64,000 nt of DNA from Flavobacterium galactosidilyticum (lineage in GTDB: Bacteria; Bacteroidota; Bacteroidia; Flavobacteriales; Flavobacteriaceae), in contig NZ_CP087135.1 in NCBI RefSeq assembly GCF_020911945.1, positions 3,321,501-3,385,500 on the forward strand, written 5' to 3'. The notes beneath the pieces were generated by a model. The model made no database searches. It had not been told where the DNA came from and saw only the letters and a program-made list of their open reading frames with translations. Position 1 is the first letter of the stretch. The number at the start of each line of letters is the position of its first letter. Made by a program: the position numbers and the translations under genes. Below, in pieces: positions 18,008 through 28,241 of the stretch.

Positions 18008-18579
18008 ATGGAAATCTAACTAATTAGAAACAAAATTTTTGAAATTCGTAGTCAAAAAGGAATGCTTAATTTTGATTTGGCCACGCTCTCCGAAACAAGT
18101 TAAAAAGTTCTAAAACAATCTTTAAGAAGAAATATCATTAGATTTTCCAAAGATTTCATGTTCGAATTAGCTCCAATAGAATCAGAGCGTTTGATTTCAA
18201 AAATTGTGCCACAAATAGAAGAAGACTGCTATACATGCCTTTTGCGTTTACAGACCAAGGAGTTGCAATGTTATCAAGGGTTCTAAATAGCGAAAAAGCA
18301 ATTGAGATTAATATAGCAATTATCCGCAATTTTGTAGCTTTAAGAAAATTCGTCTTGAACGACGAAGAACTTAGAAAACGACTAACCGAAATTGAAAATC
18401 AGTTTCCAGATATACACAAAGCACTAGATTATCTAGTTGACAAAGATAACGACAGCAACAAAAATACGAAAAGAAACAAAATAGGTTATAAAAATAAAGT
18501 TCTAGATTATCTAACTAGCCCGGATAACAGTGAAAATCCTTTTATGCTGGGGTTCAGCATAAAATATTGTAACGAATAG
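18008..18579 (+). pseudogene. ORF6N-domain DNA-binding protein, decayed
   Basis: Read from the ATG at 18008, this frame gives ORF6N-family sequence interrupted by stop codons at 18017-18019 and 18101-18103. Between and after them it reads NKIFEIRSQKGMLNFDLATL and then KVLKQSLRRNIIRFSKDFMF. Around 18210-18235 the frame shifts, and the conserved continuation MPFAFTDQGVAMLSRVLNSE follows in another frame to a stop at 18579. The first stop, TAA, is one base away from the CAA (Gln) expected in the usual N-terminus. ORF6N proteins belong to phage and mobile-element gene pools, so this is a dead remnant of an acquired gene. Confidence 0.85.
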
Positions 18580-18625
18580 CCGGATTAGCTACTAAAATTT
18601 AAACTAAACCAAAAAAAATATAAAA

Positions 18626-20353
18626 ATGGAGATTAAACAAAACATTTTAGATGCGCTGAATGAGTGGCTTACGCCAACTTTTGACACAACTACGCATGAA
18701 GCTATTAAGGAATTGATGACTACATCTCCTGCAGAACTAGAAGAAAGTTTTTACAAAAATTTAGAATTCGGAACTGGTGGAATGCGCGGTGTGATGGGCG
18801 TTGGCAACAATCGTATCAATAAATATACCCTTGGAAAAAGCACGCAAGGACTTTCTAATTACATGCACAAAGTGTTCCCTAATAAAGATTTAAAAGTTGC
18901 TATTGCTTTTGATTGTCGTCATAACAGCAAAACGCTAGCTAAAGTTGTTGCAGATGTTTTTAGTGCAAATGGAATTTCTGTGTATTTATTCTCTGATTTA
19001 CGACCAACACCTGAGTTGTCTTTTGCAGTTAGACATTTAGATTGTCAAGCTGGAATAGTACTTACTGCTTCTCATAATCCGCCAGAATATAACGGTTATA
19101 AAGTATATTGGGAAGACGGTGGGCAGATTGTTCCTCCAGAAGATGAAGCAATTATTAATTTAATTGAAAACCTGAAATACAATGAAATTAAGTTTACTGC
19201 TAATGAAAATTTGATTCATTACGTAGATACTGAAGTAGATCAAGCATTTATAAAATCAACTATTGAAAATGCATCTTTTAATACTTCGGCTGCGGCCAAA
19301 GAAAATTTGAATATTGTTTTCACTTCTTTGCACGGTACGTCTATCACTTTAGTTCCTGATGTTTTTTCAAAAGCTGGCTACACTAACGTACATATTGTTC
19401 CTGAACAAGCGGTTCCTAATGGTGATTTTCCAACAGTAAAATCTCCTAATCCAGAAGAGCCAGAAGCGTTGACAATGGCGACAGCTTTAGCTGAGAAAAC
19501 CAATTCTGATATTGTTATTGGTACAGATCCTGATTGTGACCGTTTAGGTGTTGCCGTTCGCAATAATGAAGGAAAAATGACTTTGTTGAATGGAAACCAA
19601 ACTATGTTATTAATGACTGCTTTCTTATTAGAGCAATGGAAAAAAGCAGGAAAAATTAATGGAAAGCAGTTTGTAGGCACTACAATCGTTTCTACTCCTA
19701 TGATGATGGAATTAGCGACGAATTACGGTGTAGAATGTAAAATAGGATTGACTGGCTTTAAGTGGATTGCTAAAATGATTAAGGACTTTCCAGAGTTGGA
19801 ATTCATAGGTGGTGGTGAAGAAAGTTTCGGATATATGGTAGGTGATGCCGTACGTGATAAAGATGCTGTCGCAGCTACTTTATTGATTTGCGAAATGGCA
19901 GCTCAAGCAAAAGCAAACGGAAGCAGTGTTTATAACGAATTGCTTCAATTGTATGTTGACAATGGGTTCTATAAAGAACATTTAGTTTCATTGACTAAAA
20001 AAGGAATGGATGGTTTACAAGAAATCAGTCAAATGATGATTGATCTTAGAGAAAACCCTATGACAGAAATTGACGGACAGCGCGTAATTATGTTGGAAGA
20101 TTATCAATCATCAACTGCTAAAAACTTGTTGACTGGCGAGATATCTACTATGGATATCCCAAAATCGAACGTGTTAATTTATTACACTGAAGATGGTTCT
20201 AAAATTTGTGCTAGACCAAGTGGAACAGAGCCGAAAATTAAGTTTTACATAAGTGTAAACACGACATTAGACTCTCTAGAAGATTTTAAAGAAGTAGAAA
20301 GCATTTTAGACAGCAAAATAAAAAACATTATTGCAGGAATGCAATTGATTTAA
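18626..20353 (+). CDS. Phosphoglucomutase/phosphomannomutase family protein
   Basis: This 575-residue alpha-D-phosphohexomutase interconverts hexose 1- and 6-phosphates. All four functional loops are present: the catalytic phosphoserine loop [16 protein letters not shown], the metal-binding loop [11 protein letters not shown], the sugar-binding loop GGGEESFGY and the phosphate-binding loop [12 protein letters not shown]. The length and the start [15 protein letters not shown] match the PgcA-like long subgroup. It supplies glucose-1-phosphate for sugar nucleotides and glycogen. It stands just downstream of the ORF6N relic, and a GC-rich hairpin follows it. Confidence 0.94.
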   Translation: MEIKQNILDALNEWLTPTFDTTTHEAIKELMTTSPAELEESFYKNLEFGTGGMRGVMGVGNNRINKYTLGKSTQGLSNYMHKVFPNKDLKVAIAFDCRHNSKTLAKVVADVFSANGISVYLFSDLRPTPELSFAVRHLDCQAGIVLTASHNPPEYNGYKVYWEDGGQIVPPEDEAIINLIENLKYNEIKFTANENLIHYVDTEVDQAFIKSTIENASFNTSAAAKENLNIVFTSLHGTSITLVPDVFSKAGYTNVHIVPEQAVPNGDFPTVKSPNPEEPEALTMATALAEKTNSDIVIGTDPDCDRLGVAVRNNEGKMTLLNGNQTMLLMTAFLLEQWKKAGKINGKQFVGTTIVSTPMMMELATNYGVECKIGLTGFKWIAKMIKDFPELEFIGGGEESFGYMVGDAVRDKDAVAATLLICEMAAQAKANGSSVYNELLQLYVDNGFYKEHLVSLTKKGMDGLQEISQMMIDLRENPMTEIDGQRVIMLEDYQSSTAKNLLTGEISTMDIPKSNVLIYYTEDGSKICARPSGTEPKIKFYISVNTTLDSLEDFKEVESILDSKIKNIIAGMQLI

Positions 20354-20377
20354 TTAAAATAAAATAATTTTTCTGAC

Positions 20378-20410
20378 AGACCCGACCCGCTTCAAAAACT
20401 GGTCGGGTCT
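20378..20410 (+). terminator. Hairpin after the phosphohexomutase gene
   Basis: AGACCCGACC (20378-20387) and GGTCGGGTCT (20401-20410) form a perfect GC-rich 10-bp stem with a 13-base loop. There is no long T-tract right after it, so termination may be partial. Confidence 0.6.
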
Positions 20411-20429
20411 TACTGATAAAAAAAATATA

Positions 20430-22298
20430 ATGAGCAATTTCAAGAAAGTACTTCCCTTTATAAATCCGTATAAAAAATACGCCTATCTAAACATTTTTTT
20501 CAATGTTCTATATGCGCTTTTCAGTACACTTTCGTTTATGGCATTAATACCAATGATGCAAGTGTTATTTGACCAAACCAAGAAAAATACTATAGCGCCA
20601 ATTTATGATGGATTTGTTAATACAGATCATTTATTTGAAGATGTAAAAACTTATTTTGAAAACACTAAACTATTTTTAGAAAATTCGCTAAGCTATTACA
20701 TTACAACAACTACAGCCACAAATGGCGTTGGCTACACATTGTCAATAATGGTTGCTGTCATTATATCAATCTTTTTGTTAAAGAACTTGTTTGACTATCT
20801 TGCTATGTTTTTTATTACTTTTTTACGAAATGGTATTTTAAAAGACATGCGTAATGCGATGTACAAAAAAACAATAAACTTACCTTTATCGTTTTTCTCT
20901 GAGAAAAGAAAAGGAGATGTTATTTCACGAATTTCTGCCGATGTAAATGAGGTTCAAACTTCTTTTTTATCGATTCTTGAACTTGTTGTAAAAGAGCCTT
21001 TAACTATTATTTTTACGATAATCGCTATGCTTTCGATAAGTGTAAAATTGACACTTTTTGTATTTATTTTTATTCCGATCTCTGGTTACATCATATCGTT
21101 AATTGGAAAACAATTAAAAAAACAATCTACAAAAGCACAAGAAGAACAAGGTATCTTTCTATCAACTATTGAGGAAACACTAGGTGGATTAAAAGTGGTA
21201 AAAGGATACAACTCTGAAAATCATTTTTACAAGGTGTTTCAAGAATCAACACATCGTTTTTTTAACTTATCAAATAGTATTGGAAATCGTCAGAACCTAG
21301 CTTCACCAGCCAGTGAATTTATGGGAATTATGGTAATCGCTATATTATTGTGGTACGGCGGTCAAATGGTTTTAATAGAGCAAAGCTTAAACGGCGCCTC
21401 ATTTATCGCTTACATGGGACTCGCTTATAACATTCTTACACCAGCAAAATCAATCTCTAAAGCTTCTTATTCTGTAAAAAGAGGTAATGCAGCAGCAGAA
21501 CGAGTTTTAGAAATTTTAGAGCAGGAAAATAAGATTACAAACAAAGCAAACGCTATTAAAAAAGACTCATTTGACACGAATATCGTCATCAAAGACATCA
21601 ACTTTAAATACGAAGATGAGAATGTTTTAAAACATTTTTCACTTGAAGTAAAGAAAGGGCAAACTGTTGCGCTTGTAGGTCAATCTGGTAGCGGAAAAAG
21701 CACCATTGCTAATTTATTGACTCGTTTTTACGACGTAAATGAAGGAACAATTTCCATTGATGGAATTAACATTAAAGATATGAATTTACATTCTCTTCGC
21801 GATTTGATGGGACTAGTAACACAAGATAGTATTTTATTTAATGACACCATAAAAGCGAATATTGCTTTAGGAAAACATGATGCTACAGATGCCGAAATTA
21901 TGGAAGCACTGAAAATTGCTAATGCTTATGAATTTGTAAAAGATCTACCGCTCGGCATTCATACTAACATTGGCGACAGCGGAAACAAATTATCAGGTGG
22001 TCAAAAACAACGATTGTCAATTGCTCGAGCCGTTCTGAAAAACCCTCCTATTATGATTCTGGATGAAGCCACATCTGCATTAGATACTGAAAGTGAAAAG
22101 TTTGTACAAGTAGCCTTAGAAAATATGATGCAAAACAGAACTTCTATTGTGATCGCTCACCGTCTATCGACTATTCAAAAAGCTGATTTAATTGTTGTGA
22201 TGAAAAAAGGTAAAATTGTAGAGCAAGGGAAACATGAAGAACTTATGGCACTTGATGGCAATTACAACAAATTAGTTACAATGCAGTCTTTCGAATAA
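20430..22298 (+). CDS. ABC exporter, fused membrane and ATPase domains (MsbA-like)
   Basis: This 622-residue half-transporter has six TM helices in residues 15-345 and an ATPase domain in about 370-620. The ATPase motifs are Walker A GQSGSGKSTI, Q-loop TQDSILFND, signature LSGGQKQRLSI, Walker B PIMILDEATSALD and the switch His in IVIAHRLST. The type works as a homodimer, flipping lipids or lipid A core, or exporting drugs. An MsbA role is plausible since no dedicated neighbours suggest otherwise. An unusually long first extracellular loop (about residues 50-110) is visible. Confidence 0.92.
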   Translation: MSNFKKVLPFINPYKKYAYLNIFFNVLYALFSTLSFMALIPMMQVLFDQTKKNTIAPIYDGFVNTDHLFEDVKTYFENTKLFLENSLSYYITTTTATNGVGYTLSIMVAVIISIFLLKNLFDYLAMFFITFLRNGILKDMRNAMYKKTINLPLSFFSEKRKGDVISRISADVNEVQTSFLSILELVVKEPLTIIFTIIAMLSISVKLTLFVFIFIPISGYIISLIGKQLKKQSTKAQEEQGIFLSTIEETLGGLKVVKGYNSENHFYKVFQESTHRFFNLSNSIGNRQNLASPASEFMGIMVIAILLWYGGQMVLIEQSLNGASFIAYMGLAYNILTPAKSISKASYSVKRGNAAAERVLEILEQENKITNKANAIKKDSFDTNIVIKDINFKYEDENVLKHFSLEVKKGQTVALVGQSGSGKSTIANLLTRFYDVNEGTISIDGINIKDMNLHSLRDLMGLVTQDSILFNDTIKANIALGKHDATDAEIMEALKIANAYEFVKDLPLGIHTNIGDSGNKLSGGQKQRLSIARAVLKNPPIMILDEATSALDTESEKFVQVALENMMQNRTSIVIAHRLSTIQKADLIVVMKKGKIVEQGKHEELMALDGNYNKLVTMQSFE

Positions 22299-22339
22299 CT
22301 GTAAAAGTGAAAACAGCTCTAAATTTAAAATCCTTATAG

Positions 22340-23041
22340 ATGTACATTCATAATCCAAGTATAAAACTTCCTGAAGATCCAAACACTATTGTTTGGAAAT
22401 ATCTCGATTTGTCTAAATTTTTGGATTTACTAATGTCTCAGAAGCTATTCATGTCCCGATCGGATAAGTTTGAGGATCAATATGAGGGAACGTTTAGCGA
22501 GCCTACTTTTGAGGAAATAAAAAAACTTTCTATTGGCAACCCTGGATTTTTAAAATTCTATAAAAGTCATCGAGAAAAAGTGGCTATCAGCAGTTGGCAC
22601 ATCAATGAATACGAATCATTTGCGATGTGGCAGATATTTACTCAAAATAGTGAAGGCTTAGCGATACAATCAACTATTGGGAGATTGCAGAAATCATTAA
22701 TTCCAGAAACGAATTTTAAACAATTCATTGGACAAGTAAATTACATCGATTACAAAAAAGAACACATCCCATTTGACGATATGTTTTTCCCTTTCTTATT
22801 CAAGCGAAAAAGTTTTCAATATGAAGGTGAAGTCCGTGTGATAACAGACACTGGCAACAGCCCGATCAAAATTAATGAAGGGCTTAAAATTAGCGTCGAC
22901 ATCAATGAGCTAATTGAAAAAATATACATTCACCCAAAATCAGAGAACTGGTATAAAAACCTAGTCATCCAATTAGTGAAGCAACTTGGTTTTGATTTTA
23001 AAATTGAAAAATCTGATTTAGAAAGTGATATTTTAATTTAG
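22340..23041 (+). CDS. DUF2971 family protein
   Basis: This 233-residue cytoplasmic protein carries the DUF2971 pattern: WKYLDLSKFLDLLMSQKLFM, then RSDKFEDQYEG, a central AISSWHINEYESFAMWQ and a later YEGEVRVI. Members occur widely, often near defence or mobile genes, and their biochemical function is unknown. It lies 41 bases downstream of the ABC exporter on the same strand and converges with the EF-hand lipoprotein gene, only six bases apart. I see nothing to link it functionally to either neighbour. Confidence 0.8.
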   Translation: MYIHNPSIKLPEDPNTIVWKYLDLSKFLDLLMSQKLFMSRSDKFEDQYEGTFSEPTFEEIKKLSIGNPGFLKFYKSHREKVAISSWHINEYESFAMWQIFTQNSEGLAIQSTIGRLQKSLIPETNFKQFIGQVNYIDYKKEHIPFDDMFFPFLFKRKSFQYEGEVRVITDTGNSPIKINEGLKISVDINELIEKIYIHPKSENWYKNLVIQLVKQLGFDFKIEKSDLESDILI

Positions 23042-23047
23042 AAATAA

Positions 23048-23773
23048 TTACAAAACTGGTTCGTAACCTGTTATCTTCCATTCCTTATTAGATAGATCGA
23101 TGTAGTAATAGTTCACAGCGTCGTTCTTATCGAACTCACCGTTTTTATTGGTGTCTTCAACCGTTCTGTAGTACAATCGGTTTTTAGAGCTTATCAATTT
23201 CCAGTCAATTAACTCTTGGAAATCAGTTGATATTTTAGTGAATTTTCCTCCACTAATATCACTTAAATAAAGTGCTTTGATATCGCTAGTATCCAGTTTT
23301 CCATCCTTATTTGTATCCATGTCCATCATAGTGTACACCATTACATGATTATTAGTCTTGTCCGCCACTGATTTTAAATAAGTAGCCGTTTGTATCAAAA
23401 CAGGTTTATCCGTTAACTTATGAATAGAATCTGAATCTATTTTTTGAAATCTTATATTCTGTAAATAACCTGTAATTTCATATTCTCCATAATTAGAAAT
23501 TGTAAAACTCAAATCATTCACACTTGACGAACCATATCTTGCTTTAATTCCTTTTTCACGAATGCTTAAATCAGCTACTGGATGCAATAAATAATCAGTT
23601 CCATCCATCTGAATTGGCAAATCAGCAATTTGTATCTGAGACGAATCTGCTCTAATAGACTCTTTAGCTTTAGCCGTTTGATCATAAGTTACTTTAGGTT
23701 TTTCAACTTCTTCCTTGCAACTTACTAAAAGTAAAAATGCCATTCCTATAAGTGATATATGTAGTCTTTTCAT
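23048..23773 (-). CDS. Lipoprotein with two EF-hand-like calcium loops
   Basis: This 241-residue protein has a lipobox ending LLLVSC (Cys19), so it is an envelope lipoprotein. Two 12-residue loops match the calcium-binding EF-hand/dockerin loop: DTNKDGKLDTSD (153-164) and DTNKNGEFDKND (207-218). Between and around them are beta-rich stretches. I do not recognise the family beyond this. The spacing of 54 residues is longer than in dockerins, so it is more likely a repeat in a beta-propeller-like fold. TACATTTG at 23801-23794 could be its -7 element. Confidence 0.75.
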   Translation of the reverse strand: MKRLHISLIGMAFLLLVSCKEEVEKPKVTYDQTAKAKESIRADSSQIQIADLPIQMDGTDYLLHPVADLSIREKGIKARYGSSSVNDLSFTISNYGEYEITGYLQNIRFQKIDSDSIHKLTDKPVLIQTATYLKSVADKTNNHVMVYTMMDMDTNKDGKLDTSDIKALYLSDISGGKFTKISTDFQELIDWKLISSKNRLYYRTVEDTNKNGEFDKNDAVNYYYIDLSNKEWKITGYEPVL

Positions 23774-23887
23774 ATTATAATACTATTAAAATTCAAATGT
23801 AATCATTTTTAAAAAACGATCCCGTTATTAAAGGTTCATTTAACTAATTAAATCCATCTAAAGCTTCTAACGAAAGCCTTCGTTAAC

Positions 23888-26356
23888 CTATAACTTCGCT
23901 GTCAATTTCACATTAAAAACACGTGTTGTCATGTAATTAGGAATCGCATATTGATTTTTAGAATAGACATCCCTAACCCACGTATTTGTTATTGCATTTT
24001 GATTGTTAAAAAGATTAAAAATTTCTAAACCGATCGCTAATTCTTTAAAATTATTCAACCAATCACTTTTTCTTTTTACCATTTTACTATCAATAAACAC
24101 TTTAGAAAAACCAACATCAACGCGACGATAGTCATTCAGTCGATTTTGGTACAAATATGGATCAGCGTATGACGGCGATCCACCAGGCAATCCAGTATTA
24201 TAAACTAAATTCAAATATAATTTTAAGCTAGGAATATTAGGCATATAATCTTGAAACAACAATCCAAACTTTAACATTTGGTCTGTCGGTCTGGCAATAT
24301 ATCCTCTGTCACTGCTGTTTTCTTCTGTTTTTAAATAACCAAAGCTAATCCAAGATTCTGTACCAGGAACAAACTCACCGTTAAGTCTTACGTCCAATCC
24401 TTGTGCATAAGCCGTAGCATCATTATTAGCCGCATAGCGAATACGAACATTGTCAATTGCATACGTATTTACATCGGTCAGCGATTTATAATAGAGCTCT
24501 GAAACCAACTTAAATGGACGATTCCACATTTTGAAACTATAATCATTTCCAAAAACAATATGAACGGATTGCTGCGCTTTAGCATCTGGTTGTACCATTC
24601 CATCGGCACTTCTTAATTCTCTGTAAAATGGCGGTTGGTGATACAATCCTCCTGATAATCTGAAAACCATATCCTTTTCCCAATCCGGTTTTATGGCAAA
24701 TTGTGCTCTTGGACTAAAAGTAGTTTGGGATTTCTCAACGATTCCATCACCTTGCACTCCCCAATTATGAGCCCGCATTCCGGCATTGTACCAAACGTCA
24801 TTTGAACCTAGAGTCGATCTCAAACTCCACTGAAAGTAACCAGAAAATCTATTTATTGTATTAAAATTAGTTGCACGTATATTTTGGTTCGGAACAAGCG
24901 GGCCGGTATAAGAAACATATGGTTGGTCATTTTTAGGTAAATTAATAATAGGGGGATTTATCGAAAAACCTGCGGAATCAATTACCTCCCACTCTATTAC
25001 GCGATCTCTAATAGACTCACTAGTATATTTAATTCCCCATTCTAGTTGACTTTCTCTCCAGTCATGAAATCCTTTCATCTCTGTATTTACAATTAGCGCG
25101 TCTAAATCGTTACGAGCATGATTGAGTTGTGATCCTATTCCTCGCATATGTGATACTTTTCCAAGATTCTCTGAACCAATACCTGAATCCACTTCGCCTA
25201 ATCTGTATTGCGCGAAAATATCAAAATATTCCTGTTCCAAAGTTTGAAATACAGAACCGATAAACTTTAGAGTAAAATTATCAGAAACATTAAATGTAAT
25301 TTTCAATGCTCCAAAATAGGTGTCGTATTTATCTTTTTCCTGACCTTCGTAAAAAACAGTTAGTGCCATAGGATTATCTAGGGTTCCAAAATTAGTTTGC
25401 CTGCTTAAAGGTTGGTATTGGTATTTATTTTGAGAAATATTCCCTAGAAAACTCCATTGCCATTTAGCAGAAGCTTGATAATTAATATTCGTTTGTATAT
25501 CTGCAAATGATGGAGTGAAATTTGTTTGAGTATCTTGACTTTTCACCAAAAGACTATTGTTACGATACCTAACACCTGTGACAGCAGACCATTTTTTATC
25601 ATTAGAAATAGCATCTACATAAAGGCTTCCGCCAATAAAACTCGCTTCGATACCGGCGCCAAATTTTGTTGGCTTCCTATATGTAATATCTAAAACCGAG
25701 GATAATTTATCACCAAATTTAGCTTGAAATCCACCGGCAGAGAAATCTACGTTTTGAACCAAATCAGTATTGATAAAACTTAAACCTTCTTGCTGTCCCG
25801 ACCGAATTAAAAACGGGCGATAGACTTCGATTTCGTTAACATATACTAAATTCTCATCGTAATTACCACCGCGAACTGCATATTGAGTACTCAGCTCATT
25901 ATTAGAATTTACGCCCGGCAATGTTTTTAAAATATTCTCTATTCCCGCATTAGCACCTGGGATTTTTCGAATCATCTCAGGCTCAATACTTGTTATTCCA
26001 AGAACAGATTTTCTATTATTTGACGTAACAAGTACTTCACCCATTTGCTCTTCCTGATCACTCATTACTGGATTGAACTCTTTCTGTTCATTTTCAGTAA
26101 AAGTAAAACTTACCGTTATTTTTTTTAAGGAAACATGAGTAAAAACAAGTGTGACTTTCTGTTGTGCCGGAACTCTAAGATCATAAAAACCATTTTGATT
26201 GGAGCGTGCAGTCACGTTAAGATAAGAGACATTTACGTTGTCTACCGGTTGATTTTTTTTGTCTAGAATAACACCTTTAATCCTAGCAGTCTGAGCAAAT
26301 AAAGTCCCGCTCACTAAGAAAAAGAAGAATAACGAAAATAATTGCTTAGTATTCAA
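23888..26356 (-). CDS. TonB-dependent outer-membrane receptor
   Basis: This 822-residue protein has a signal peptide ending near LFAQTARIKG, then a CarboxypepD_reg-like domain (about residues 25-110), a plug domain with IENILKTLPGVNSNNELSTQ and YAVRGGNYDENLVYVNEIEV, and a 22-strand-type beta-barrel ending in KLTAKL. It takes up an unknown ligand with TonB energy. It is not a SusC: there is no SusD partner and it lacks the SusC plug signature. An M23 peptidase gene lies 21 bases upstream on the same strand, and the two are probably cotranscribed. Confidence 0.92.
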   Translation of the reverse strand: MNTKQLFSLFFFFLVSGTLFAQTARIKGVILDKKNQPVDNVNVSYLNVTARSNQNGFYDLRVPAQQKVTLVFTHVSLKKITVSFTFTENEQKEFNPVMSDQEEQMGEVLVTSNNRKSVLGITSIEPEMIRKIPGANAGIENILKTLPGVNSNNELSTQYAVRGGNYDENLVYVNEIEVYRPFLIRSGQQEGLSFINTDLVQNVDFSAGGFQAKFGDKLSSVLDITYRKPTKFGAGIEASFIGGSLYVDAISNDKKWSAVTGVRYRNNSLLVKSQDTQTNFTPSFADIQTNINYQASAKWQWSFLGNISQNKYQYQPLSRQTNFGTLDNPMALTVFYEGQEKDKYDTYFGALKITFNVSDNFTLKFIGSVFQTLEQEYFDIFAQYRLGEVDSGIGSENLGKVSHMRGIGSQLNHARNDLDALIVNTEMKGFHDWRESQLEWGIKYTSESIRDRVIEWEVIDSAGFSINPPIINLPKNDQPYVSYTGPLVPNQNIRATNFNTINRFSGYFQWSLRSTLGSNDVWYNAGMRAHNWGVQGDGIVEKSQTTFSPRAQFAIKPDWEKDMVFRLSGGLYHQPPFYRELRSADGMVQPDAKAQQSVHIVFGNDYSFKMWNRPFKLVSELYYKSLTDVNTYAIDNVRIRYAANNDATAYAQGLDVRLNGEFVPGTESWISFGYLKTEENSSDRGYIARPTDQMLKFGLLFQDYMPNIPSLKLYLNLVYNTGLPGGSPSYADPYLYQNRLNDYRRVDVGFSKVFIDSKMVKRKSDWLNNFKELAIGLEIFNLFNNQNAITNTWVRDVYSKNQYAIPNYMTTRVFNVKLTAKL

Positions 26357-26377
26357 ATGTTTATTTTTTGATTTCTT

Positions 26378-28066
26378 TTATTTTCTAAAAAAACGAGTTT
26401 CAAAGGTAGTTGAATTCCCTACATTATCGATAACAACAACTTTTAAATCATTAGCACCTTCAGCAACAATTCCGTCCCCAAAAAAATGGGTTAATTTTTT
26501 AGTTTTATTGTCATACTCCATTAAAATCCAATTACCATTCAAATATCCATTATATGATTTTATACCTGACAACTCATCACTTATCGAAACTTGAATCGTT
26601 TTTTGGCCACTAATCCACTTTCCTTCAATGGGTGAAGCAATACTAATTCTTGGCGCCACAGTGTCAGTTGCCAAAGTATATTTTCCTAAAGTCTTGACTT
26701 TCGTGGTAAAGATATTTCCTTTTCTATAAGTTGGATTGTAACTAATTTTATTTCCTTCAATTCTTCCAATAAACATTTTCTCCTTTTGAGCTTCAGGTGA
26801 TTTTGTATCCTCCATTGTAATTGTAAAATTCGTGTGAGCAGGAACAGTATCCTCATGCAAAAACAAAGTGTCATTTTTCACAGCAAAATTGAATTCAAAA
26901 TCATCATAAAAAGTCCCTGCAGGAAAAAAAACAGACATATTGGCTAAAGCAAAATTGCTATCTTTATTCGCTTTTATAAAATAATTAGACTGCAAAGGCT
27001 CTTTGCTTATTACAGCAGGCATTGTGTCGTACTGAATAGGAATAGCGATTGTTCTTTTATTTCCAAAAAAATCGGAAACTTCAATTCGGTAAATAGAAGC
27101 TAAATTTGGAGAAACTTGCAGCACACCTTTGGTCTCATCCGTTTTAATAATACTCAAATTGTACGGATTTTTCATAAAAAGCTTCTGAACTCTTTGCTGC
27201 ATTTTTTTATATCTCGAATAATCAACTAACGCATTGATATAACGCATTTCATCAAAAGAATAGGTATTAAACTCATATCCGAAATTTGGTTTTCCATTAT
27301 AAAAAGACTGCACTTTATAAACACCATTGTTATTAAACGAAACATCGTCAGTGTCATAAGTCGAAATTCCGAAACCTACTAACCCATTTGCTACCACTTT
27401 GTCAGCTAAATACGTTCCATCTTTTTGTAAAGACAAGTTAAGTAACACAGGTCGTTGAGCTCGGTTAACAGTGGTGTTAGCATTTAAAGGATATACATAA
27501 ACGCTAGAAACAGTTGGTTTTTTAGAGTCTTTAGAAAATTTATCATAGCCAAAAAGCATCGGGTTTATAACGAATTCTGTTTTTGAATCTCTAAATTCAA
27601 AATGCAAATGTGGTCCTTCAGAAGAGCCCGTATTACCTGAAAATCCAATAATTTGACCTTTTTTAACGAGCATTTCGTCTGGCTTGAAAAACATTTCAAT
27701 CTCAAAATTCTTCTCCTTGTAGTGCGTGTTTTTGATATATTGCTCTATATCTCCATTAGCCATTTGTAGATGACCATAAACCGAAGTATAACCGTTAGGA
27801 TGGTTTATATAAATTGCTTTTCCATTACCAAAAGTAGAAATTTTAATTCTAGATATATATCCATCGGCTACAGCGTAAACACTCAAACCTTCCTTCTGCT
27901 GCGTTTTGAAATCAAAACCAGCATGAAAATGATTGGGTCTCAACTCTCCAAAGTTACCTGACAATTGCATAGGTATATCTAATGGCGATCTAAAATAATC
28001 CTTTGGATATTCAGCTTGTGAAATCGCTGACATACTAAGCAACAAAAAAAACACAGAAAATCTCAT
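26378..28066 (-). CDS. M23 family peptidoglycan metallopeptidase (LytM type)
   Basis: This 562-residue secreted protein has a signal peptide (cleavage near AISQAEY) and a LytM domain at about residues 35-170. The zinc site is intact: His48 and Asp52 in HFHAGFDF, and His153/His155 in GPHLHFEFRD. The following 390 residues are beta-rich, Ig-like domains of unknown role. It probably cleaves peptide cross-links in the periplasm, or acts at the outer membrane, during growth. It precedes a TonB receptor gene and diverges from the zapA operon. Confidence 0.92.
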   Translation of the reverse strand: MRFSVFFLLLSMSAISQAEYPKDYFRSPLDIPMQLSGNFGELRPNHFHAGFDFKTQQKEGLSVYAVADGYISRIKISTFGNGKAIYINHPNGYTSVYGHLQMANGDIEQYIKNTHYKEKNFEIEMFFKPDEMLVKKGQIIGFSGNTGSSEGPHLHFEFRDSKTEFVINPMLFGYDKFSKDSKKPTVSSVYVYPLNANTTVNRAQRPVLLNLSLQKDGTYLADKVVANGLVGFGISTYDTDDVSFNNNGVYKVQSFYNGKPNFGYEFNTYSFDEMRYINALVDYSRYKKMQQRVQKLFMKNPYNLSIIKTDETKGVLQVSPNLASIYRIEVSDFFGNKRTIAIPIQYDTMPAVISKEPLQSNYFIKANKDSNFALANMSVFFPAGTFYDDFEFNFAVKNDTLFLHEDTVPAHTNFTITMEDTKSPEAQKEKMFIGRIEGNKISYNPTYRKGNIFTTKVKTLGKYTLATDTVAPRISIASPIEGKWISGQKTIQVSISDELSGIKSYNGYLNGNWILMEYDNKTKKLTHFFGDGIVAEGANDLKVVVIDNVGNSTTFETRFFRK

Positions 28067-28183
28067 CGTTTTACATTTTTGCTAAGATAAAAAAAGTATT
28101 GAAAACACCGCTATAAAATAAATTTAGCAACTATTTGAATTTCTGATATTTAAATAATTTAATACAAAAAATAAAATAAAATA

Positions 28184-28213
28184 TTGCAAAATTAAAAAGG
28201 AATAGTAACTTTG
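28184..28213 (+). promoter_or_regulatory. Promoter of the coiled-coil/zapA operon
   Basis: TTG (28184-28186), exactly 19 bases, then TAACTTTG (28206-28213): a full match to the Bacteroidota consensus, 28 bases upstream of the first ATG. Confidence 0.8.
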
Positions 28214-28241
28214 TATGATTATGTAATGAATAAGAGATATA

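Noticed and set aside
18541..18563. Perfect inverted repeat as a terminator
   Set aside because: It sits inside the ORF6N relic's reading frame and has no T-tract after it.
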